64,000 nt of DNA. Source: Eleusine coracana subsp. coracana (Eukaryota; Streptophyta; Magnoliopsida; Poales; Poaceae). The DNA is taken from the NCBI GenBank assembly GCA_032690845.1, contig CM064430.1, positions 51,557,882 to 51,621,881 of the forward strand. The letters are read 5' to 3'. The notes under the pieces were generated by a model. The model searched no databases and had not been told where the DNA came from. It saw only the letters and a program-made list of their open reading frames with translations. Numbering within the stretch: the stretch's first letter is position 1; each line of letters opens with the position of its first letter. Position numbers and translations under genes: made by a program. Positions 46,831-59,500 of the stretch are shown here, in pieces.

Positions 46831-47619
46831 AAAGGCACACTGCTTTTCTCGAGCACACTTCCATCTTCATCTCAGAACTGCTCCTCTTGCATTCTTATGC
46901 TTGAATCTCGGCCAGAATTGATCAAAGTAATCCCGTCTCTTCCTTTTATGGATGCTTCTACTCATTGTAACAGTTCCTGTGATGTATATAACACTTTGTA
47001 GGCTCAAACATTCCAATATAGCATGAATCAAGAAATTTTGACATGTTTCATTACCAGACCATTTTTTTAGAAATAGGAATAAACCAGTAGAGATCAGTTG
47101 CAAAGAAGCAATCGGTGAGCATCAGGCATCAGCGGCCTCGGTGAGGCATTTCTTCGAGCAGGTGCCGGGCATCACAGACGACGCCAACACATGCCGGCGC
47201 GGGTACTCGTTGCCCGTCAGCCGTCGCCCGCGCCGCGCCCGCAGGTCGCCACCTGCATCTGCGCCGCGACACCCGATGATCATCACCGTGGCATCGCCGC
47301 CGCACGAGCAGCATCTGCAGCGCGACCACCTGTGCTCGGCGCCCGCCGCATCTGCGCCAGGCCCCACCGGTGATCACCGCCCGTTGCCCGCTGCATGAGG
47401 CCGAAAGGAAGAAGAAGCCGTGCGCGAAACTAGTGCAGAGAAGGCGCCAGCTTCTCTTTCCCCTCTCCTCCAGTCCTCCTCCTCCATTGCTTATCTGACG
47501 TGTGATGTGCCAGCGTAACAACAGAAACGAGAGAGCATTTCATACGAGAATCACCCGGGACGACCGAAACAAGCTAATGCACCGGGAATCCCAAAACCAG
47601 AGACAAACTCTGCAGAACG

Positions 47620-48178
47620 AAATAAGATCCAAGAACCGAATGTTGTTGCCTTACCCTCTTCTGATGGTGGCCAAGGCCAAGAACCGGCAGGCGCTCCTGC
47701 TCAGCCGGGACAACCTCCACATCCCACTTCATCATAGAGCTCTTGTTGTCGAGGGCGACTGTGATCCACCGCAGATATCTCCCGTTGGCGCCGAGGAAGC
47801 GGCCTCCGTAGTTGCGGTCTTGCGGATGAGGAAGGCAGAGGAGGAGGAGGAACGCACAGCCTGCCAGAGCAAAGTTGGAAGGCGGCGCCAAGTCGTTATC
47901 GAGAGTGCGCTGCTGCGCGTCGACGGCGTCCGGTGGCCCGATGCCCGCCGGGGTGTGTGAAGCTGCGAGGAATATCCCGTAGCAGCCGCAGAGGAGGACC
48001 GCTGCCTCGCCGTCCGCGCCAACGGCGCTGCGGCGCGCCACAAGATGTCGGCCGCGGCATGGCGTCCGCGCCGCAGGCAGACGCTGATCCTGTCCTCCTC
48101 GGCGGCGAGGTACATGCCGCGTCGGCCGTAGCACCGTCTCCGCACGAGCCTCGCGTCGTCACCGCGGAACACCTCCAT
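47620..48178 (-). pseudogene. DUF569-like protein, frameshifted
   Basis: DUF569 proteins are plant proteins with a fascin/actin-crosslinking-like beta-trefoil fold and unknown function. Starting at ATG 48178 the frame reads MEVFRGDDARLVRR, then GMYLAAEEDRISVCLRRGR. Near 48030 the match moves to another frame: AVGADGEAAVLLCGCYGIFLAASHTPAG, then GRFLGANGRYLRW, ALDNKSSMMKWDVEVVP. These correspond to the usual family phrases (YLxAS, RFLRANGRYLRW, STMMHWVVE). The middle also looks scrambled. At least one frameshift is therefore needed, and no second repeat or C-terminal part was found downstream. It sits inside the segment that splits the left ENT pseudogene. Confidence 0.65.
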
Positions 48179-48857
48179 GGCCGCCCACCTGGCCGACGAA
48201 ATCAAGAACTCGACGGTTTCTTGATTTCCTCTGGCAGCGGTCAGTAAATCGAAATGCAGAGCGATTTCTCTTTGTTCGGAGTAACTGAGATCAGGAAAGG
48301 TACAGGGGGGGGGGGACAGGAGCGAGAAATCAAGAGCTTATTGTTGGTGGCATTTTGTAGGTTCTTGATTTCTTCGGATTGCATCCTGCGGGAGCGAGCA
48401 GAGCGGGAGAAGTCCGGGGAGGAGGAGAGAGTTCGTTGGGGCGTTGCCAGGCTGCAGTCTTAGGTGAGGCACTTGGGCCCAAAAGGCCGGCCGCAGGATG
48501 GAAGTGAGGCTAATTGGGCTGCATCTGCACGGACGGGTATTTCCATTCGACGATCCCGTCAATCCCAGCTGGGTCCGCTGCCGCAGCGATTCGGCCCATG
48601 TACGGGTCGCGAGTCTCACGCTATTCTCTTCTCTGGACACAAGATTTCTCCACAAAAGGTGTGTTTCTAGGATTTCTGAACAAGAGAACGGAAAACTCTG
48701 GTCTTTCTCTTTTCCTCAGGTTGTCTTTAAATTGTACTACTGTATTTTGAACCGATGGCAGGTAGATTCGTTAGGTGTTCAATGCAGAAAGCAGGCAAGA
48801 GTACGTACTGGAAAGAGTTAGAGAATACGGAGTACTTCCGTGGGAAGAGGCATCCAT

Positions 48858-49056
48858 CAAGGATTTAAAAACCGTAACAGTAGCGGTTTTTTTTTTGAAA
48901 ACCGATTGATAAACTAAGAAAACCGAACGAAAACCGTTTGCTACAGTGCCTAGGTTCGATTTTTCTGATAAACTAGATATCCGCTAAAACTGAGCCGGAC
49001 CGGTTTTACCGAAAAACGCAAAAACCGGCCGGTTTTCAGCAGTTTTTCAATCCTTG
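48858..49056. mobile_element. hAT-type MITE inside exon 2 of the left ENT pseudogene
   Basis: A 199-bp element with ends CAAGGATTTAAAAAC and, inverted at the right, CAAGGATTGAAAAAC. It is flanked by a perfect 8-bp duplication GCATCCAT (48850-48857 and 49057-49064), the length expected for hAT transposition. The interior is rich in AAAACCG and its complement. Removing it with one duplication rejoins the exon 2 reading GKW... Confidence 0.88.
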
Positions 49057-49190
49057 GCATCCATTTCCCCAGTACAAAGCAGACAAGCATACCAAAATAC
49101 TGTACTTTCCCTGCAAGTCCAAAACCGATACAGTGAAAGGACAACTGACCTTGACTTGAGGTACTCCTGCACCCTCTGCTGCATTATTGC

Positions 49191-50667
49191 TGATTAATTC
49201 ATTAACTGAAAATTAGTAAGAAATTGTTTCTTTTCGTAAACATGATAATAGAAATTGTGGCACATGTTAAGTGCGAGAAATGGCAAAATAAACTTGATAG
49301 GATGACGACCTTTTATCGTTGATGTGCCAGCACTAAACATACAGAAAGGGACCGACGCATCTCAAATAGGAGTAACAAGATAGGACATGATAGGACATGA
49401 AATAAAAAATTATCAAAAAAAAAAAACAAAACAAAACAAGATAGGACATGAAATCCGCGTGGCCATTTCGGTTAGTGCACTAGTAGTTTTATGAGTTGTG
49501 TTTATAGAACACTGTCAGTTAATTTGGCATCGTCGTGTGACCGACAGAAACTCCATAACCAGACACAATCCCGCCCCGACAACCCTTGAGAAAGTTTTCC
49601 GCATCAAACCACGAATAAGGATCCCACAGAACCTGTGTTCTGATTTGCCTTGCTTTTTAGTTCGCTGGCTTGGACCGGAAGCACAATTTGGAGAGCCTGA
49701 CTCTCGCCTCGCTGTCTAGCAGATGATCAAGTCGCAAGCGAGACCCAGCCAACGGCTGCTTCTAAAACCAGAGGAGGAAAAAGATTCCCTCGCGACCCGG
49801 ACGGCTTGTGTTATTGTGCTGATAGAGACCAAGCAGCAGTTCACTGACTCAGTAGTGTGGCAGCGGCTGTCGGTGGGCGGGAGGGTGAGTTTGGACTGGT
49901 TGATCCACCGGAGAAGATGAAGAACTCTGGCGACTATCCAAGATTCCAAGCCGTGAAGCCGAGCAGGGAGGGTCCGTGCAAGCAAAAATGGTTTGAGCAA
50001 ACACGCGCGACTGGGCAAATGGGCAGATTCCAAGTTCCAGTTACGACCGTACACGCGTCGTGCCGCCAAGAAGGTGGCCTCTTTGTCCTCTTCTTTTTCC
50101 CTTTTCCCTCCGGCACCGAGTTCCGATCGGCGGTGCAGTGCATGTAGGTTGCGGAGGGATAGGCAGCGCGAGACGGGACGAGTTCCCAGAACCCGTCTCG
50201 CCGCCCGGAACCGGGACACTTGGGAAGAGGAAGGCAACTCGCACCTTTCAATCCGACGCGGCAAAGCATACGACGATGCTAGTTGAGCGAGCCAGGTACA
50301 GCCAGAGAGAAAAGCAAGTCTAACTCGCCGAACACGAACCAAGTTGGCAGTCGCCAGTCGGTGTGCTTTCAGATAAATCCAATAATCATCCTAAAAAAAA
50401 TAAATCCAATAATCTGAATTTGAAAACAGAAGGAAATGAGATTTCCTTTAACAGGTGATGACTTCGAATCGAGCCGAATTACAGCAGCATATCATTGTTC
50501 GTGGCTACATGTAGTCAACAACTAGCTGAAGAATGTTCGTGACTGACAAAACAGAGACATCTTCCTCCGTATATAAAAAAGAGAAAAATGAAACGTAAAC
50601 AGAGTTTCTAAAGCCTACTTATAGTTTATCCCACGCAGAAAAGAAAAAGAAAAAGAAAAAGACGGAT
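49191..50667. other. Intergenic stretch between the left ENT pseudogene and the intact ENT gene
   Basis: It contains three near-copies of gataggacatga around 49380-49450 and A runs near 49420. A 208-codon minus-strand frame (49716-50342, MVRVRRVRLAFLSGCTW...) is long for chance but has no recognisable domain, is Arg/Leu/Ser-rich and overlaps other frames, so it is not called as a gene. An (AAAAAG)n tract at 50641-50660 lies just downstream of the ENT stop codon, in its likely 3' UTR. Confidence 0.5.
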
Positions 50668-53313
50668 CTACCAGCCCTTGCCGATGAGCCAGAGCCAGTC
50701 GAGCACGACCCCGGAGAAGATGCCGCCGAGGAGGCAGACGACGAGCACGTTTCCCAGCGCGTTCTGCTCGGGGCCCTTGTACCCCTTGGGCGCCTCCATG
50801 AGCACGCACACCGTCAGGTACCCGTTGCTGAGGCCCAGGAAGGAGGTGAGCAGGATCATGTACCCCTGGTCGCCGTACTTGGCCGTGAAGTAGAAGGCCG
50901 GCACCAGCAGGAACCGCGACAGCACCGCCGCCGTCAGGCACTTGCGGGAGGTCATCTTCACGCACTCGATCAGCGGCACGTACCGCCCGATCAGGTCCCA
51001 CGCATTGTACATCGCGATCAGAACCAGCGCGTACCTGCAAATAATTCACAATATACAGCGTCTCAGCAGGTGTGTTCTGCTTTGATACTGCTGCTGTACT
51101 GAGATTGTGGAGAGCTCATCTCACCATGATCCCAGGCTGTGTGACCCGGTGTCTTCAGACAAGAATCCAGGGAAGATGGACAGGGTCAGGACGTATATCA
51201 GGTACAAATTGATCGCGTAGTCGATGTTCTCCATCAGCAGCTCTTTGGTGCTCAGACGCTTCTGTTTCTGTGGGTCTTCCTCTACCTGCACCAGACATTC
51301 TCCCATGTATCACAAGCCTTTTCCATTTTCATCAATTCATCAGAAGCTAAGCTGCAGTAGGTGCAAAACCATTAATTGGGCATCAGAAATGTGCGTACCT
51401 GTACTTCCTGATCTATGCTGAGACCTGCAGCGGCGAGGTCGCTGGCAACAGTCTTGCTCCCTTCGGCAGCGGCCTTAGACCGGTAGTACTTCACGATGGG
51501 TAGTTTGGGAAAGACGAATAAGTAAAGGAGGAGGCACGCAAGCTCGAACAAGCATGTTATTGAGAAGAACAGTACTGCAACAAGTAAAGAAGGACGAATT
51601 ATTTGACAGATATATCATGATTTTCTATGTAAGTTTGTAAAGATTGAAACAGGGTGTGACGTCATCAAGGGAATAAGCTATTTTATAAAATAATTTAGCA
51701 AATAGAAGCACAGAGGTGATTCACAATTCATTTTCCAAAAGAATTACTACCTAAGAAGCACAGATATACACAACATATAGTAGCAGCCACATGCCATTTA
51801 TCACCCTTTTAGCTCCCCTAATTTTCTTTATATTCATATTAAAAAAACGAATAAGTGCAAAATTACTAAATCAGCAAATATCTGACAGCATTTTGACTCA
51901 CTAGCTCCAATGCGAAGACCATCCTTTCTGTTCTCAAAAGCTGCTTTGGTGATTAATCTCAGAGCTGATGTTAGAATTCCTGATGCAGCCAAACCCGCCA
52001 GGAACGACTGAAAACTCAAAATTATGATACATAAGTGGTGAAATATGGTCTTTGACTGAAAATCATCAATGTGAGATGTTACCTGAATGAACTCGGGGCA
52101 CATCAAGGAAAGATCGCCAACCAATGCACCTTGACAATTGGCATCAGCTGCCCCAAAAATAGCACTGATTATGCATACACCAATGAAGACTCCAAGTCCA
52201 CCCTGCCCTTTAGTAGCAACATCCAGCTAGAGAAACAAAGATGATTGCACGCACATTAATGGCATATTAATTGATCTATAATCCATACATCTCCTTGCAA
52301 AATGAAAATACCCTTACAATTATCAAGGCGAAAGAACCAATGAAGAAAAGGGAAAATCCAGCTAGATTTCTTCGCCTTGTGTTCATCTTTGCTTCGTAGT
52401 ATGTCATTACTAAGGTTATTCCAAAGGCAAAAGGCTGGTAAGCAAGTGTGAGCACTCTTGATGAGTGGTAATTCTGCAATCAGTAGAAGTAGGCTATAAA
52501 TCATGAGATATTTCATAAACTCTGAATGTACCAATGAAACAAATCACACATGGTAAAGATCCTTGGCTTCTTAATTAGTACTCCCTCCGTTCTTAGATAG
52601 TTATCGCCGTTAACTTTTTGAATTACATTTGGCCACTGGTTTTATTCAATATATATTAGTTCAAATATGTAAAATTATAAGTTATGTATTAATTTTCTCT
52701 AGAGGCAAACAAATCATAACAAAATATATAATAAATTTTATAATAATTTGAATAAGACAAATGGTCAAATCATAACACAAAAAGTCAATGACAACAACAA
52801 CTTAATAACGGAGGGAGTATCATTCTAAAATAAACCAAATTAAGAGAGAAAATTTAATAAATCATATATGTTTCGGGTTGAAAAATGATTGGCATGCTGT
52901 GAATTGGAATGTTAATTTTTTACAGAATTCAGAAGAAAATCCTGATTTCCCTTGTGCCCAAGGCTAAAGAAATTTAAGGACTCCCTTTACCCCCATAAAA
53001 GAGCATGTTTCCTCACATAGTGTTGTGGGTATGAGCATTACTTGAGTTTTGGAAACAAGCATGTACCGGGAATAGAACGGCATAGTAATCTTCGATGGTG
53101 AGCATACTGTTCCACGCGAAAAGGCTTCCATTTCCCAAAATCCAGCATAGAAGTATACCAATGAACTTCCCCTGTCATGTAACAACCAAACTCAGCATTT
53201 CATTAGTATAAATCAATCTGATTACTTTCAGAATATAGGAAATTAAGAGGAACGTAAGAAAGCGAAAATACCTTAACTTGAGGTGCCCCTGCACCAGCTA
53301 CCTCGGTGCTCAT
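50668..53313 (-). CDS. ENT: Equilibrative nucleoside transporter (ENT family, SLC29 type); eight coding exons, 418 aa
   Basis: ENT proteins are multi-pass carriers (usually 11 membrane helices); plant members move nucleosides across the plasma membrane or tonoplast. Coding exons (minus strand): 53313-53272, 53171-53067, 52473-52318, 52226-52083, 52007-51902, 51574-51399, 51285-51125 and 51034-50668. All introns are GT..AG, the phases are consistent and the stop is TAG. Hallmarks in order: GNGSLFAWNSMLTIEDYY (helix 1), VLTLAYQPFAFG (helix 2), ADANCQGALVGDLSLMCPEF (helices 4-5), an acidic/basic central loop (VKYYRSKAAAEGSKT), TLSIFPGFL, AKYGDQGYMILLTSFLGLSNG and APKGYKGPEQNALGN, ending LDWLWLIGKGW. 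The length fits plant ENTs (about 410-430 aa). The short first exon codes only MSTEVAGAGAPQVK. The gene is flanked by two broken copies on the same strand. Confidence 0.95.
52581..52817. mobile_element. Stowaway-type MITE in intron 2 of the ENT gene
   Basis: A 237-bp element with CTCCCTCCGTT at the left and AACGGAGGGAG at the right (perfect inverted ends), flanked by TA on both sides (52579-52580 and 52818-52819). It lies in the intron between 53067 and 52473 and leaves the splice sites untouched. It has ends like the element in the tandem array but a different interior. Confidence 0.9.
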
Positions 53314-53333
53314 GATAGTTAACTTCACCAGCG

Positions 53334-54235
53334 CCTAAGAAAACGAAAAATGTACCGTGGGCAGATTGGCAAGAATCATGAGACATGGATTCAGAAACCA
53401 GGATAGAAAAGAACTGGGAAAAAATTGCAGTCAAAGAATCTATCTGCTACCTTACAAAGCACAAGCCTGACAGAGATATTGTTTTCTGAAGGCACACCGT
53501 TAAGATCATTACAGTAACTTGGCTGTCTAAGGATTGAGATTCGCTAGTGAAGTTCACAATTTTATCATTTCCCAAAAAGAAAAATAAATACCTATCCCCA
53601 ATTCTGTCAAATTCGTGACGTACAAACACTGAACTACTAGTCAACAGTCCTAGTGTCTCCACAAAAAAGAAGTCCACGCCACAAGCTTGTGGCGTTGAAA
53701 AATAGAAGTTCGATACTTGTGCAGGATTATCTCTAAAGAAAAAAGGCCATTCAAACAACCATTCCAGCACAAACACCATTCCAAAACAGCAGTTCACAAA
53801 CATCGCACCTGTCAGGGCTCTGCCAGGATAAGCACAAGCAGTCTCGCAAACAGCAAACTTGCTAAACTAATTTCAGCGGAGCAGATCGGTCTCTTCAGCA
53901 GAGGCACGAGGCCCGAAAATTTCGTCCAAACATGGGAAAGCAAACACAATATTGGAGGAAAAAACAGATTTCCAATCAGGGGGCAGCTGAGCACCGACAC
54001 GAATACCAAGAACGAGCGGATTGGCCAAGAAAGCCAAGAACCCAGATTGAATCTTCTCTTTCATCTATACAATATCACTGGAGAACAATAACAGGAGACG
54101 GGAGGAAGAAGACTCACCGGCAGGCGGAGTCGGTCTCCGCGTGAGCGGCGGCGGCGGCCAAGAACTCAACAAGGGCACGCGGGGGAGGAGGAGGCCGGAG
54201 AAGGCGCGGGAGGGCAACCACCCAGAGTACGATGC
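53334..54235 (-). other. 5' UTR intron and leader of the ENT gene
   Basis: The exon holding the ATG is preceded by a good acceptor (TTTTCTTAG before 53334). A strong donor GCCGGTGAGT lies at 54118/54117, about 120 bp downstream of a TATA box. This implies a non-coding first exon (about 54235-54118) and a 783-bp leader intron (54117-53335). The splice choice is inferred from consensus sites only. Confidence 0.6.
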
Positions 54236-54262
54236 CGCTTAGCGCGCGGTATCTCACTTGTG

Positions 54263-54270
54263 TATATATA
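54263..54270 (-). promoter_or_regulatory. TATA box of the ENT gene
   Basis: CTATATATACA on the minus strand, about 145 bp upstream of the inferred leader donor site, which would place transcription start near 54235. The sequence downstream is GC-rich, as in many grass 5' leaders. Confidence 0.6.
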
Positions 54271-55734
54271 GCAGTTGAGATTTACCCGCGAATGCAGCCG
54301 GAATCTCCAAACTTTATTTGACTCCTCTTTGGCAGAATCTTTGGAGCCGATTGCGCCAACGTGTGCCGTGTGTGTATGGCTCTGCGAGATGAGACGCAAT
54401 TATTTGTGTGACGGCGGAAACGGCCCGGGTAATGGTGGATCGGAAAATTGCGGACGGCGTTCACACCGTCCCCACGGCAACAAAGTTCAGAAAACATTAT
54501 TCAAATCTGGTGTCGCGGAGTAAGATATTTCCTAGATCTTGTTTCAGGGAAAATAAAACATCTCCGTGCTAAACGCGTAGCTAAATTTATCCGCACGCAA
54601 TTGATTCCAGAGGCAGACAGTTCAAAATAGACTGTACTATACTTTATCTCTTATACAGTATTACCAGTATCTCTGTTCATCTGAGCGAATTGAGCAGCTG
54701 ATCCGTGATGACATATAAGGCCGAGCTCCCTAAAAAATGTCTTCATTTTCAACAAAAAGAATCTCAAAAGCTGTTGCTATATCTACACCGCAAGAATCAT
54801 TAAAAGTCTATGAGAGGAGAGAGCGACACAGTGATGGAATCCGTTAGTCTCATCCTCAGCCACAAGCCGTCTCAATCATGATGGGAAAACTTAGGATTGA
54901 TTCCCACCAAGTTGCTTTGAATGAGTTGCTGGTATTACTTGCATAGAGTATTTTCTTGCACTGCATGACTGGGTTCCTCATCTTGGCTTTTTGCCTGCCA
55001 CTTCAGCCTAAATTTTCTCAGTTTGCCGCTTTTAATCCATGTATTTAGTATGTTATCAGTTGTTTCCGAACTCACAACTTATCGCGGGCGCTTTTCGTAG
55101 TCAAATGCTGTGAACCTGTGAATGTGATGTTCGTAGTACTCTAAAATAGAAAAGTGGTGTTTGTTTTTGTTCACGGGCTTTGCAGCTTATATTGGTGTAA
55201 GGCGTTAGGCATCAGGTCCCTGTCGATTAAAGAATTCGGTACGTATTTGCTTGCAACCACAGATAATCCAGGACTGAAATGAGCGATGCTAACGACCTCT
55301 CGTCGTCTACAGACTGTACTGGATACCTTCAGGGGCAGATGTTCCGAGCTCAGATTATCAGATAGGTGGAAGTGAACTGTTCTTTAACCGGCATAAAGTT
55401 GTCTCATCAAAAGACAAATATACTTTCTTTTAGCCATAAATAGAAAGACAAAATCTGCTCTTCTCATTTGTTTCGTATCTATTGAACCAAACAGGGAAAA
55501 AGATATACAAATTGAGATACACAAGCGCATCATAATAACTGTACAGCTTATAAAATCATATAGTTGAACGTGTGTTTCCATTAGTTTATGTTCCCTTACA
55601 TTCCCCTTGATGCAGTCCGAAGTGAAATCTGAAACCGCGAAAAATCTTGCACAGAAGATGATCCAAGAATTGCTTTCACGGTTGATCGCAACCACACCCT
55701 AAGAATGTCAGACAAGAACGTTTGCATGATTTGA
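54271..55734. other. Upstream region of the ENT gene and spacer to the right ENT pseudogene
   Basis: No gene supported. The first part is the promoter region of the intact ENT gene. The remainder is AT-rich with a short minus-strand frame (55384-55695) of no recognisable family. Confidence 0.5.
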
Positions 55735-56579
55735 TCACCACCCTTTGCCTATAAGCCACACCCAGTCAAGAGCAGCCCCGCAGAATATGCCTCCCAAGAG
55801 GGAAAGCTGCAAGTTGCCTAAAGCATTTTGTTCTGGTCCCTGCATGCATAATCATGCACATCACCTGATTAGATGCTATAAAATGCATTGGTGATAGTTC
55901 AAAACATATACACCAATCTTGTACCCTATGGGTGCCTCAGTGAGGATACAAATGGTGACATATCCATCGTTCAAACATGGAAATGATGTTAACATGGTCA
56001 TCCAGCCCTGATCACCATACTTTGCAGTGTAGTAGAATGCGGGAATGAGCAGTAACCGTGAGATGATGGCAAATAGAAGCCCATTTTCAAGATGTCAGCT
56101 TGATTTGTTCAATTAGAGGTACATATCTTCCAATCAGATCTCATACATTATAGCTCGCGATCAAGACAAGTTGTGTGACGTGTGACACAGTATGCATAAA
56201 ATTTGTTGTCATTCTTTTTCGAAAGACAATTTGTTGTCATTTTCAAACAGCAAACATTGAGATCCTATAGATAGTCTAGCATCAAGAGCCCAAGCTGTGT
56301 GATCCCGTATCTTCAGCTAATAAACCTGGGAAAATTGACAATGTCAGAGTATAGATCAAGAACACATCCAACGCATAGTCTATGTTCTGCAGTAAAAGTT
56401 GTTTGGTGCTCAAATGCTCAGAGACATGCAGGATCTTCTTCAGGCTGAAATACACATGCAAAATCTAGTTTACAGATTAGATTTGGTCACAATTTTCTGC
56501 CAGTTAAAATCAATACCATGGTTTGGGCAATTTTGGATGCTACCGGCAGCAAGATCAGCAATGACTATCAAAGATCACT

Positions 56580-59500
56580 CTGAAACTTGAACAAGCGCAA
56601 GATTACAGGGAGTTAACTACACAAGAGCTTGAATTAAGAAGAGAATTAAAATTTAAGTCTCTTGGTTTAGCCTCTCTTGAACGCACGATAGATTGGCAAA
56701 GGTCTAAACTTCTCTTCTTGCGGGAGGGTGATGCTTCCACAAAATTTTTCCATCTTCAAGCATGTCATCGAAGCAAAAAACATTTCATTGACAATTTCAA
56801 ACTCAATGAATCAGTAATTCCCAATTAGAAGATTTAGCTTTTCATTAGTGGATGAAGAACATAAGGCACAAGCGGTTTTTAGTTACGTTGACTCAATTCT
56901 TGGCACTACTGAACCTCGAACTCAACTCACTTCAATGCTCTTGGCTTGCTCAATATAGACTTCACTGGAATTGACTCTCCTTTTAGTGAAAATGAAATCT
57001 GGTCAATTATCAAAGAGATGCCTTCTGATAAGGCCCCGGGATCTAATGGATTTACAGGTCATTTTTACAAGACAGCTTGGCCCATCATTAAAGAAGATAT
57101 TGTAAATGTTTTTAATGCATTATGGTCGCTGGATTTTAGAAGTTTCTACCTTCTTAATGATGCTTACATGATTCTCTTGAGAAAGAGAGAAAATGCTCAA
57201 GAAATAAAGGACTATAGACCTATAAGCCTCATTCATAGCTTTGGTAAGCTATTTTTGAAAGGTCTAGCTAAAAGAATTGCGTTAAAGTTAGATATGTTGG
57301 CTAAGCCCAATCAAAGTGCCTTTATCAAGGGAAGACAACTTCACGATAATTCCAGGACAGTTCAACTTACAATAAAACTTCTTCATGCACGTCGTACTCC
57401 AAGTGTGCTACTTAAAGTTGACATTGCCAAAGCATTTGACACAGTCAACTGGTTATTCTTACTAGATTTACTACATCATATGGGTTTCCTTAGACGCTAG
57501 ACGAACTGGATATTGATGATTTTATCGACAGCAAGTACAAAGATCTTACTAAATGGACAGTCAGGTGCAAGAATTTGTCATGCTCGTGGACTTTGTCAAG
57601 GTGACCCTTTATCTCCAATGCTTTTTGTACTCACAATGGAGGTGCTTAATGCTATGATTTTGAAAGCTGATCAACAACATCTCTTCACTTCCTTGAGATC
57701 ACCAAAAATAAGGTTTCGTGCGTCCCTTTATGCTGATGATTTGGTAGTCTTTCTTGTACCCGAACTTAAAGATCTTACCTTGATCAAAGCTATCTTAAAT
57801 ACTTTTGCTGCTGCTTCTGAACTGTACACCAATATCAACAAATGTCAATTCATTCCAATCAGGTGTCATCAACAACAAATTGAAGAGGTCCTTCTATTTT
57901 CCCAAGACAGTTAATACATTTCCCTTGCAAATATTTGGGTATTCCACTCTCTATCTATAAACTCAAGAAACATGATCTACAACCTTTAGTGGATTCTATG
58001 GCTGATAGGCTGCCTCGTTGGAAAGGAAAATTGCTAAATAAAGCAGGAAGGACTACACTTCAAAGACAACACTTTCAGCGATGGCAGTGCACATATCCAT
58101 GGCGGTAGAATTACCATCATGGGTTATAAATTCTATAGATAAAATTCGAAGAGGATTCATTTGGGATGGCTCAGAAGCTATCCATGGGGGTCGCTGCTCG
58201 GTCGCATGGAAGAAGGTAACTCACCCAACGGACCTTGGTGGTTTAGGTGTGACTGACCTAGTCACTCTTGGGTATGCATTACACATGAGATGGGAATGGC
58301 TGGCACGTTCTGATTCCTCACGTGCGTGGATAGACTTACCCTCTCAAACAGAGAAGATTGTAAAGGCCACGTTCGATATCTCAGTATATGTAAAGGTGGG
58401 AGATGGCTCTAAGGCTTTATTCTGGTCCGACAAATGGATTGATGGTTCTTCCATAGAGTTCCTGGCCCCTATTGTCTACAATGCAGTTGGTAAGAAAATC
58501 CGCAAAGAAGCGCACTGTGCTAGAGGCTCTTCAACATGATAAGTGGATTAATGACATTCAGGGTTCTCTTTCGGCTTCGGGATTACAACAATATTTTCGC
58601 CTTTATGACAAGTTACAAAATATTCAATTGCTCTCATCTGTCCCTAATAAATTTATTTGGAGATGGTCGAACAATGAGCAATATTCAGCGTCTTCGGCCT
58701 ATCGTGCTTTCTTTATAGGACAATGTGAGATTCCAGGAGCTAAGCAACTTAGCAAAGCTATGACGCCACAACATTGCAAATTCTTTGTCTGGTTGGCATG
58801 ACTTGATCGCTGCTGGACATTAGAGAGACTACATCGTCATAATATGAAGGATGATGATGTTTGTGCCTTTTGCGCACAGGAAATAGAGTCCATTCAACAT
58901 CTTTTATTGACCTATGTTTTTTCAAGACAAGTGTGGAGTCACCTACTTTCTCCGCTTCGCCTTGCATACTTGATGCCAACCGAAGAGAGCAATTTGGCAG
59001 ATTGGTGGATTACCACCAGAAAACTAATTCATAAAGATCAAAGAAAAGGCTTCGACACTTTGGTGATCCTATCTTGATGGCTTCTGTGGAAGGAACATAA
59101 CAATCGGGTTTTCAATAATTCTTAGAAACAACCTTCTAGCTTAGTTAGTTGGATCAGAGAGGAAGGTTCTACCTGGATCCGTGCTAGTTTCAAGTCCTTG
59201 TCCTATTTTTTACTTTCTAGTTCGTGACGTACATGCTCTCTATATTGGTCATGGTCGCGTCTGTAACTTTAAACTATGTATTATTTCTCTTCTTCTTAAT
59301 GTGAAACATGTCCAGGCTGTGACAGCCCTGTTCTTTTTAGCATAAGGAAAAAAAAAATGAAATTTTGAAAAAAAATCTTACCTTTACTATATTGTGGGAC
59401 CCGCTGGCCCCACCTGCCAGGTCCGAATTCTCTGCACCGCCGCCGCCCGCACCGGGGCAGCGCTGGCGCGCGTGCGCGTGCTGGAGGCGCCACGCAGCCG

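Larger units (their letters stand above)
45536..49190 (-). pseudogene. ENT pseudogene, left copy (exon remnants, interrupted)
   Basis: Remnants of a nucleoside transporter gene in the same order and strand as the intact copy at 50.7-54.2 kb. Exon 1 remnant 49151-49190 (AEGAGVPQVK, then a GT donor). Exon 2 in two parts, 49065-49110 and 48809-48857 (GKVQYFGMLVCFVLGKW), split by a hAT MITE. Exon 4, 46125-46290 (LDVATKGRSGIRAFIGICVICAAFGIAD, then frameshifted). Exon 5 part, 46008-46065 (AAFENSQNDSRK). Exon 7 part, 45536-45600 (STKQLLLQNMDYALG). Exons 3, 6 and 8 were not found. Between exon 2 and exon 4 lies about 2.3 kb of other sequence with a DUF569-like fragment. It cannot make a transporter. 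Confidence 0.8.

Noticed and set aside
49716..50342. 208-codon minus-strand frame
   Set aside because: Longest unexplained frame, but Arg/Ser/Leu-rich and without a domain. It overlaps other frames and lies between an ENT pseudogene and the ENT 3' end. Kept as a note only.
53447..54144. Open frames within the ENT leader intron on both strands
   Set aside because: No domain; the region is bounded by good splice sites of the ENT 5' UTR intron.
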